Assembly: GCF_946222045.1 (NCBI RefSeq) | Contig: NZ_CAMILN010000001.1 | Coordinates: forward strand, 49,488 to 113,487 | Source: an uncultured Peptoniphilus sp. | GTDB taxonomy: Bacteria; Bacillota; Clostridia; Tissierellales; Peptoniphilaceae | Reading direction: 5' to 3' | DNA length: 64,000 nucleotides | In this document: in pieces, positions 58,325 through 64,000 of the stretch | How positions within the stretch are numbered: position 1 is the stretch's first letter | Layout of the letters: every line of letters begins with the position of its first letter | The notes under the pieces: generated by a model | Database searches by the model: none | Seen by the model: only the letters and a program-made list of their open reading frames with translations | Told to the model about the DNA's origin: nothing | Program-made: the position numbers and the translations under genes

Positions 58325-60039
58325 TGAAAGATGACAAAAAAGAAATTTATGAAATAGGTAAAAAAGTAATATACCAATCAACAATAGGTTTTGAAAATCT
58401 TATTAAAAAAGCGGAATTTGATCTACTAAGAGAAAATTCCTACCTAATGAAAAGACCCCAAGATAACATATCTGCCTTTATCCTCTTGGACTTCAAGGAG
58501 TTTTATTATTATTCTAAGGATGTCTTGAGAAATATTTTGACTTCACTAGATCTTGAAGACCCTATGATAGAAAATATGGAAGAACTTTTAAGAGATTCCT
58601 ATGTTTCCCTCTTCAAGATAGAAAAAAAAGATGGATACTATCTTTTTTATGATTATCTCTTAGATGAATATATAGAAGTTGAACTAGATGATGATATAGA
58701 ATATTCTTCCTCAACCAAGGGATTAATAAGGGTCTTTGGTAAAGATGAGAGGAAAATGGTCCTCCAAGTTCTTCAAATGATTTCTAACAAGGATTTCTTA
58801 ACTTATAAAAACAATGTGGATAATTTAATCAACCACATGAGACAGGAGTTTGGACCCTTTGAATTAAATAAGGACTTTCTAAAGTCTGACCTCTTAAACC
58901 TCTTGACAGTCTACGAGGTAACTTTTGAAAACCCAAGAGAAGAATCAGAAGACTTTGATGACTATGCTTTCTCTGAATTTGCAGAGCTCTTGGAATCCTT
59001 CGATCCAGAGGACTTAGAGATTGCACAAAACTTAGACCTTTACAAAAAAATACTACCTGGAGCCAAGGACGAAGCTATTATGGGCTTCATAGTAAGACTA
59101 TTCTCAAAAATTTACTTTAAGGTCCTTGCTGATAAAAACAAAAGATTTGACGACTACAAGCTTGACTACAAGGAAATTTTTAAAAGCTTATCAAAATCTG
59201 GCGAATTTTTAAGTAAGGATGAGCTAGTAATGTCTCTGGACTATTTAATTACTTTCTACTCCAAACTTGCAGGACTTGGAAGAGATGTTGGAAAGATAAT
59301 AACTGACCTTATAGAAATCCAAGAAAATATTTTTTACTATCTTGACCTTTTGAAAAATAACCAAGCTGGTTTATTTTATGAAGACAAAATCTTGGAAATC
59401 TTAATGGCAAATGAAGAAGACCTTGAGGCTAATGATTTTATAGAATACTTTGACTTCTTTATTGAGTTTTTGGACATGAATTATGTTGGTGTCCTAAAGT
59501 CTGGAGACCTCTCTCCTGCCATGCTAAGAGACTTTGCTGAGTCGATAAATCTTAGACCAACAAGAGAAGTGATGACTTACAAGAACAAGCACTTCCCCCT
59601 AATAGAACTTTACTTTAATTTTTTAAAGAAGAAGCATCTTATCCATATAGATCAAAAAGAATATGGAAGGCAAGACATTTATATTACAGATATAGCCGAA
59701 GACTACCTAGCCTTTGACGAGGTTACAAAACTTGCAATTTGGGTTGAAACCCTAACTAATAAGGACTTTTTGAAAGATTCCTTTGGCAAGGATTATGAAA
59801 AGTATAAGGACTTCGTCACAAATCTTATAAAGGACTTAAGCGAAGGCAAGCTTGTAAACTTATATGAATTTAAATTTAAAGACTTCGAGCTTTCTCTAAT
59901 AGAGGTCTTAAAGGACCTTGGCATCCTAAAAGATGATTTTACAGATTTAACAATTACAAAATTTGGAAGAGATATCTACGACTATTACAAGACTGAAGAA
60001 GCAAACTCTGACAATGTAATAGAAGTGGACTTCAAATAA
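58324..60039 (+). CDS. Large acidic hypothetical protein (571 aa)
   Basis: A 571-residue soluble, acidic, nearly all-helical protein with many aromatic residues. I do not recognise it. No signal peptide, membrane segment, nucleotide motif or Cys cluster is apparent. The C-terminal 150 residues (from LIELYFNFLKKKHLIHI) have the look of winged-helix-like helical pairs, LIHIDQ and VNLYEFKFKD, as if two small domains repeat; this is only an impression. It is translationally coupled to the ArAE gene, so it may act on that protein from the cytoplasm. Confidence 0.7.
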   Translation: MKDDKKEIYEIGKKVIYQSTIGFENLIKKAEFDLLRENSYLMKRPQDNISAFILLDFKEFYYYSKDVLRNILTSLDLEDPMIENMEELLRDSYVSLFKIEKKDGYYLFYDYLLDEYIEVELDDDIEYSSSTKGLIRVFGKDERKMVLQVLQMISNKDFLTYKNNVDNLINHMRQEFGPFELNKDFLKSDLLNLLTVYEVTFENPREESEDFDDYAFSEFAELLESFDPEDLEIAQNLDLYKKILPGAKDEAIMGFIVRLFSKIYFKVLADKNKRFDDYKLDYKEIFKSLSKSGEFLSKDELVMSLDYLITFYSKLAGLGRDVGKIITDLIEIQENIFYYLDLLKNNQAGLFYEDKILEILMANEEDLEANDFIEYFDFFIEFLDMNYVGVLKSGDLSPAMLRDFAESINLRPTREVMTYKNKHFPLIELYFNFLKKKHLIHIDQKEYGRQDIYITDIAEDYLAFDEVTKLAIWVETLTNKDFLKDSFGKDYEKYKDFVTNLIKDLSEGKLVNLYEFKFKDFELSLIEVLKDLGILKDDFTDLTITKFGRDIYDYYKTEEANSDNVIEVDFK

Positions 60040-60049
60040 AAATTTAAAT

Positions 60050-60111
60050 AGTGAGTGAACTAAGGACTAAATCCAAAGCTGGATTTCTTTTTAGATCACT
60101 CGCTATTTTTT
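60050..60111 (+). terminator. Two-tier terminator after the 571-residue gene
   Basis: An outer 9-bp stem AGTGAGTGA / TCACTCGCT (one G-U) encloses an inner AAATCC / GGATTT hairpin; T7 follows. It lies 10 bp after the stop. Confidence 0.85.
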
Positions 60112-60244
60112 TATTACAGCTTGAATTCGAGTCAACAGGTAAATTTTACACATAGTCAAACAAAATATTTTTTATATCCTGCTAAAGCCTTACAAAGAAA
60201 AAGTTTTAAAAAGTTCAAGAAAACCTTTTTCTTTGCTATTACTG

Positions 60245-60253
60245 TGATATAAT
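60245..60253 (+). promoter_or_regulatory. Extended -10 promoter of yjiH
   Basis: TGA-TATAAT, followed at once by AGCC-GAAA-GGCT (60255-60266), a small GNRA-capped hairpin that would lie at or near the 5' end of the RNA. Confidence 0.55.
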
Positions 60254-60309
60254 AAGCCGAAAGGCTAGTTGTTTGATAAACTTTTATATTTTTTAAAGGA
60301 GGAATAATA

Positions 60310-61614
60310 ATGGAAAGTAAAAAGTTTAACTCGAAGGACATCTTAATGTTCATATTATACGCACTCTTTGGCATATTCATGTTCTTCGTACCTGTACAAA
60401 TTGGAGATACTAACACCATCCCCATTGACCACTTGACAAACTTTGTTAAGAAGATTCCAAATTATAATTTAATATTTGGTGTATTTATGGTTGTAGCTGG
60501 TATAGCTTACGCTATAAAATCAAAATCTTGGGAAAAAAGTAAACTTCACATGGTTTTCTTCGTATTAAAATTAGCTGCCCTTGTATTCTTATTTATGTTC
60601 GTGACAAAAAAGGGACCTGCTAGGATTTTTGACGGCGATATGCTACCACTTATTTGGAACGGAATCATGGTATCTGTAACAACAATTGTGCCAATTGGTT
60701 CAGTTTTCCTTGCCTTCTTGACAGGCTTTGGACTTATGGAATTTATTGGAGTCTTCATGGAACCAGTAATGAGACCAGTATTTAAAACACCTGGTAGGTC
60801 AGCAGTTGATGCTGTTGCATCCTTCGTTGGCTCATATTCATTAGCACTTTTAATTACAAATAGGGTTTACATGGAAGACACTTACACTAAGAAAGAAGCA
60901 TCAATTATAGCAACAGGTTTCTCAACAGTTTCTGCTACATTTATGATTATCGTAGCAAAAACTCTTGACCTTATGGATCATTGGCTAGCTTACTTTTGGA
61001 TTACACTTTTTGTTACTTTCTTAGTAACAGCAATCACAGCAAGGATCTTCCCACTAAGCAAGAAGCCACAAGAATATTATTCTGGAAAAGAATATATACC
61101 AGAAGCAAAGAAAAAAGTCACTTTCTCAGATGCACTTAATACAGGTATGGAAGCCTATAAAAACGCTGACTCTTTAGGAAAAGTTATAAAAGACAACTTC
61201 ATCGATGGTTTTAAAATGGCACTTAACATTGCCCCATCTCTTCTTGGAGTTGGTATGATTGGACTTTTACTTGCAGAGTACACTCCAATCTTTGACATCA
61301 TAGGCTACATCTTCTATCCATTCACACTAATAACAAGGGTAGAAGAACCACTTATGGTTGCACAAGCACTGGGAATGAGTATTGCAGAAATGCTTCTTCC
61401 AGCACCACTTGTAGCAGAAGCTGGCCTTGGTCTAATAACAAAAATGCTAGTAGCAATAGTTTCTGTATCAGAAATCCTATTCTTCTCAGCATCAATCCCT
61501 GTTATGATGGGAACAGAAATACCTCTAAAATTCTCAGATTATATTATCATCTGGATAGAAAGAGTTATTTTAAGTATAGTAATTGCAATGCCAATACTTT
61601 ATCTAGTATTTTGA
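60310..61614 (+). CDS. yjiH: YjiH-family GATE-domain membrane protein
   Basis: A 434-residue integral membrane protein with about 11 membrane segments and a nucleoside-recognition (GATE) domain. Characteristic blocks are GRSAVDAVASFVGSYSLALL, YTKKEASIIATGFSTVSATF and LGMSIAEMLLPAPLVAEAGL. The family is usually annotated YjiH, with unknown substrate. The ATG follows AAAGGAGG. It has its own promoter and terminator. Confidence 0.9.
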   Translation: MESKKFNSKDILMFILYALFGIFMFFVPVQIGDTNTIPIDHLTNFVKKIPNYNLIFGVFMVVAGIAYAIKSKSWEKSKLHMVFFVLKLAALVFLFMFVTKKGPARIFDGDMLPLIWNGIMVSVTTIVPIGSVFLAFLTGFGLMEFIGVFMEPVMRPVFKTPGRSAVDAVASFVGSYSLALLITNRVYMEDTYTKKEASIIATGFSTVSATFMIIVAKTLDLMDHWLAYFWITLFVTFLVTAITARIFPLSKKPQEYYSGKEYIPEAKKKVTFSDALNTGMEAYKNADSLGKVIKDNFIDGFKMALNIAPSLLGVGMIGLLLAEYTPIFDIIGYIFYPFTLITRVEEPLMVAQALGMSIAEMLLPAPLVAEAGLGLITKMLVAIVSVSEILFFSASIPVMMGTEIPLKFSDYIIIWIERVILSIVIAMPILYLVF

Positions 61615-61642
61615 TAATTTCTTTAATTAAATAATAGAAATG

Positions 61643-61667
61643 AGGGACTCGCTTGGTCCCTTTTTTA
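61643..61667 (+). terminator. Terminator of yjiH
   Basis: Stem AGGGAC / GTCCCT with a 7-base loop and T6. Confidence 0.85.
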
Positions 61668-61715
61668 TTTTACAAGAAATTTACAGGGCCTTGTTATCAT
61701 TAAGATGGTGATAAT

Positions 61716-61961
61716 ATGAAATTTTTATTTTTTATAAGACCAATAATTTACATAAGTTTAGAATTCTTCTTTGCCTATGGCCTAGAAAAATCAAGAAGAT
61801 TTTATAGGAAATTTTTTTATATCTTAGCAGTATCAATAATAATTTTAGAAATAATAAAAATAAAAAAATATACTTCAGACTTTTGGGATAGGCAGGCTCT
61901 TGGCTTCCTGATTGGCTATAATTTGTATTTCTTTATAAAAGTCAAAACAAAAAAAGACTAG
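61716..61961 (+). CDS. Small membrane protein, unknown (81 aa)
   Basis: An 81-residue protein with three hydrophobic stretches (about 3-22, 33-47 and 58-74) separated by basic segments (EKSRRFYRKF, IKIKKY). I do not recognise it. The ATG is behind GGTGATAAT. It is very AT-rich. Its stop codon lies inside the terminator hairpin of the convergent gene. Confidence 0.6.
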   Translation: MKFLFFIRPIIYISLEFFFAYGLEKSRRFYRKFFYILAVSIIILEIIKIKKYTSDFWDRQALGFLIGYNLYFFIKVKTKKD

Positions 61962-61973
61962 CCTAAGCTAGTC
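61949..61973 (-). terminator. Terminator of the stalk-domain gene
   Basis: A perfect 7-bp stem GACTAGC / GCTAGTC with a TTAG loop (minus strand) and seven U. It overlaps the end of the convergent 81-residue gene. Confidence 0.88.
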
Positions 61974-61981
61974 CCTATAAT

Positions 61982-63025
61982 TTAAACAAGATTATTTAAC
62001 TTATAATGATTACTAGAATCCTCCAAAGTCTTTAAAAGTTTTTCAACTTCACCCTTATCAGCCTTAATAAACTTTATCTTTTTAGGATGTGCAACAATAT
62101 TCTTAACTTCCTTTAGCATTTCAGGAGCAGCACTGTGATAGTGAGAAGGAAGCCTAAAAGAATTAAAAGTACCATCGAAATTCAAGTAATAATCAAAATA
62201 CTCAAGCATAGCCATTGATGGTCCAGAATTTACGCCCATGATTTCCCTTTTATACTTCTCGTCCTTTTCATAATCATCAAAACTTGACATAGAAGAGCCT
62301 CTTTCTTTTACACTTATTCCCAAGCCATCATTTTTTGGATTTATAAAAGGATCTTTATTTAATTCAGGTCCAAAAAATTGTCCAGCCTTAGCAAAAGATA
62401 ACCAGGCAAGACATGCTTCAACTTCACCATTCTTGTATCCCTTGAAAACTTTTGAAGGCATTTCTCTCATCTTTTTTTCATAAATAGCCTTCTCCTCGTC
62501 AGACTTATTCATCATGTCTTTCTTGTAAAGGTAGTCAAGACCAAGTGGGTCCAAGACTTCTTTCTTTTCATCTTTTATCTTATTAGTGTCATAACCATCA
62601 CCAATTACAACTACCCTCTTGTCCTTGTCCCAGTCAACCCTTTCACCAAAGGCTTCGGCAATTGCCCTTAGGGGAACAAAAGTCCTGTCGTCCTTGATCT
62701 TAGGAGCCACATCTAGTTTAATAGTATTGCTATTCCCAGCAGAAAAGTTTTTTATTTCCTTCTTATCAATTGTTAGGTAGAGAACTCCACCATAACCATC
62801 GCTAATTTGCACGCTCCTATTGGCTCCATCCCAGAGAACCTCTTTTCCAAGATTTTCAGAAATCACCCTAAGAGGCACCATAGTCCTCTCCTCATAAATA
62901 TAAGGAGCCACATCAGACTTAATCATGTCCCCCTTCATCCAAATCCTAATATTAGAATTGGCAGTTACAAGACTTGGGATAGCCAGAGAAAGTATTGAGG
63001 CACCCAAAATAAATTTCTTCTTCAT
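61982..63025 (-). CDS. Secreted protein with stalk (copper amine oxidase N-like) domain
   Basis: A 347-residue exported protein. Signal peptide MKKKFILGASILSLAIPSLVTA (residues 1-22, cut before NS). Residues about 25-150 are two stalk repeats: SDVAPYIYEERTMVPLRVIS and LDVAPKIKDDRTFVPLRAIA are the same motif, each followed by VxxD-x-x-N/K-R-x-V-x-I. The C-terminal 190 residues are unrecognised, without clear catalytic motif. Stalk domains bind other surface or matrix components. It ends at a convergent terminator. Confidence 0.85.
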   Translation of the reverse strand: MKKKFILGASILSLAIPSLVTANSNIRIWMKGDMIKSDVAPYIYEERTMVPLRVISENLGKEVLWDGANRSVQISDGYGGVLYLTIDKKEIKNFSAGNSNTIKLDVAPKIKDDRTFVPLRAIAEAFGERVDWDKDKRVVVIGDGYDTNKIKDEKKEVLDPLGLDYLYKKDMMNKSDEEKAIYEKKMREMPSKVFKGYKNGEVEACLAWLSFAKAGQFFGPELNKDPFINPKNDGLGISVKERGSSMSSFDDYEKDEKYKREIMGVNSGPSMAMLEYFDYYLNFDGTFNSFRLPSHYHSAAPEMLKEVKNIVAHPKKIKFIKADKGEVEKLLKTLEDSSNHYKLNNLV

Positions 63026-63180
63026 AAAAACCTCCTTATAAAAAAATTATAATATTTCCATATTTTCTCTCTTTAGTATGATTATATCTTAAAAATTATT
63101 AAAAAGAAGAGGAAAATGTAAAGCTATGAAGGTTTACAAGTTCGAATCATATAAGGACTTAAATATAAATTTAGGCAAGA

Positions 63181-63205
63181 AAAAATCCCCAGACTTCCTG
63201 GGGAT
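63181..63205 (-). terminator. Terminator of the cell-wall-anchored protein gene
   Basis: A perfect 8-bp stem ATCCCCAG / CTGGGGAT with a 5-base loop, followed leftward by U. Confidence 0.9.
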
Positions 63206-63239
63206 CTATTCTTATTTTAATTCATTTAATCAAAATAAC

Positions 63240-64000
63240 TTATTTATTCTTTTTGTTTCTCTTCTTAAGTTCAATAAAGGCAAGTCCACTTGCAGCAAGT
63301 GAGCCTAGACCTAGTGAAGAAAGAATACCTGCGTCACCTGTCTTAGGTGCTTTTGTATCATCTTTTGTAGAAACTGGAGCAATATTTTTATCTTCTTCTT
63401 TTGTTTCAACTTTTTTTACAACTTCATCTTCACTTTCAACAGTCTTAACTTCTTCAGCTTCCTTAACTTCTTCTACCTTCTCTTCCTTATTTTCAACTTC
63501 TTTAGTTTCTTCAGTTTTTTCAATTTTTTCTTCAACTGACTTTTCATTTTCAACTATTGAAGTTGATGGAACTTCAGTAACTACAGGAGTGCCTGGAGTC
63601 TTGTGGTCGTGATGAGTTATTCTTTCAACTTCAACTTCTTCAGCTGGAGTTAAAGGAACAAGAGGAGTAGTGTCCTTAGGTTCTTCTGGTTCAGAAGGTT
63701 CACTAGGATCTACTGGTGCTTCTTTTTTAACTAAACCAAGGTCAATAGTATCATCATTTGCATTATTGATTGTTACAGTTACAGATTTACCATCAGAATC
63801 TTTTGTGTCATCGTCGCCTTGATCTGATTTTGTTGCTTCATAGCCTTCTGGAATTACAAATTCTACTTTGTATTCGCCATTTTTTAGACCTGTAAATTCA
63901 TATTTACCATTTGCGTCTGTTGTAGTTGTTTTTTCTTCTGTTAAGTCTCCACCAGTTAATTTAACAGTTACTCCAGATTTTCCTTCTTCATCTCCTTGGA
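63240..64000 (-). CDS. Cell-wall-anchored surface protein, C-terminal part
   Basis: The gene enters from the right edge and about 253 C-terminal residues are present. At the edge is an SdrD/Cna-B-like domain ([19 protein letters not shown], then [21 protein letters not shown]). A Pro/Glu-rich wall-spanning region follows, with EEV/EEK runs and one HHDH cluster. The sorting signal is KAPKTGD, then a hydrophobic stretch ([18 protein letters not shown]) and tail [13 protein letters not shown] replaces the usual LPxTG. Sortase should link it to the wall. The start and full domain layout lie outside the window. Confidence 0.92.
   Translation of the reverse strand, partial: QGDEEGKSGVTVKLTGGDLTEEKTTTTDANGKYEFTGLKNGEYKVEFVIPEGYEATKSDQGDDDTKDSDGKSVTVTINNANDDTIDLGLVKKEAPVDPSEPSEPEEPKDTTPLVPLTPAEEVEVERITHHDHKTPGTPVVTEVPSTSIVENEKSVEEKIEKTEETKEVENKEEKVEEVKEAEEVKTVESEDEVVKKVETKEEDKNIAPVSTKDDTKAPKTGDAGILSSLGLGSLAASGLAFIELKKRNKKNK

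Noticed and set aside
63128..63300. Rightward small frame starting MKVYKFESYKDLN
   Set aside because: It runs through a terminator and then antisense to the sorting signal of the wall protein; no ribosome site was seen.

Overview
The window is a 64 kb stretch of low-GC bacterial chromosome. Strong AGGAGG ribosome sites, T-box leaders, TGn-TATAAT promoters, cell-wall sorting signals and Bce-type signalling point to a Firmicute. The anaerobic enzyme set (rubredoxin, citrate lyase, pyrophosphatase, Pta), APKTG-type sorting signal and overall gene content fit the Peptoniphilaceae (Anaerococcus/Peptoniphilus-like). Family placement is an inference and genus is not settled. No phage, insertion sequence or CRISPR array was seen.

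Layout. 1-2.7 kb: start of a membrane pyrophosphatase (hppA, cut by the left edge), secG, an HD hydrolase and gap. 2.9-5.0 kb: a methionine T-box controlling a fused MetA-aspartokinase gene. 5.3-12.0 kb: a complete citrate fermentation locus in two transcription units, citG-citC-citX and citS-citD-citE-citF. 12.2-22.1 kb: threonine dehydratase with DUF951, MscS and a membrane-anchored unknown; an EamA transporter; tagA-transketolase; a solitary mazF; three small membrane or secreted unknowns; and an AcpS-NnrD fusion. 22.1-25.8 kb: tyrS behind a T-box with a very short Stem I, then pepD, an RsbW-like ATPase and rubredoxin. 26.1-36.9 kb: PPK2 and a hydrolase; a CDF-trkA-trkH-trkA-ung operon; DJ-1-proC; and a chromate transporter pair. 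37.0-40.5 kb: an AT-richer module with a MerR regulator carrying a zinc-ribbon and methyltransferase-like sensor, an AGCS amino-acid symporter and a PuuD-type hydrolase. 40.5-46.8 kb: relBE and a Bce-type antibiotic-peptide module with an erythromycin-esterase-like gene inserted in it. 47-57 kb: pta, folP, a metallo-hydrolase, tmRNA, VanZ, HAD, tRNA-Pro, cstA, alkaline phosphatase and hpf. 57.4-64 kb: an aromatic-acid-exporter-like gene coupled to a 571-residue unknown, yjiH, a stalk-domain protein and the C-terminal part of a cell-wall-anchored protein.

How the genes work together. Citrate enters by CitS and is split by CitDEF; CitC, CitX and CitG build and charge the acyl-carrier prosthetic group. 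Pta, PPase, PPK2 and GAPDH belong to anaerobic energy metabolism. BceRS very likely controls the esterase-bceAB unit through a TGACA-N4-TGTAA box. Many promoters here are extended -10 elements of the form TGn-TATAAT, and several terminators share a C-TTAG-G loop.

Most worth a second look: the tyrS T-box with an ultrashort Stem I; the MerR/pseudo-methyltransferase-AGCS-PuuD module; the Bce-esterase cassette; the MetA-aspartokinase and AcpS-NnrD fusions; two arrays of a degenerate 17-19 bp repeat; and a 20-bp-spaced cluster of DnaA-box-like sites far from any dnaA gene.
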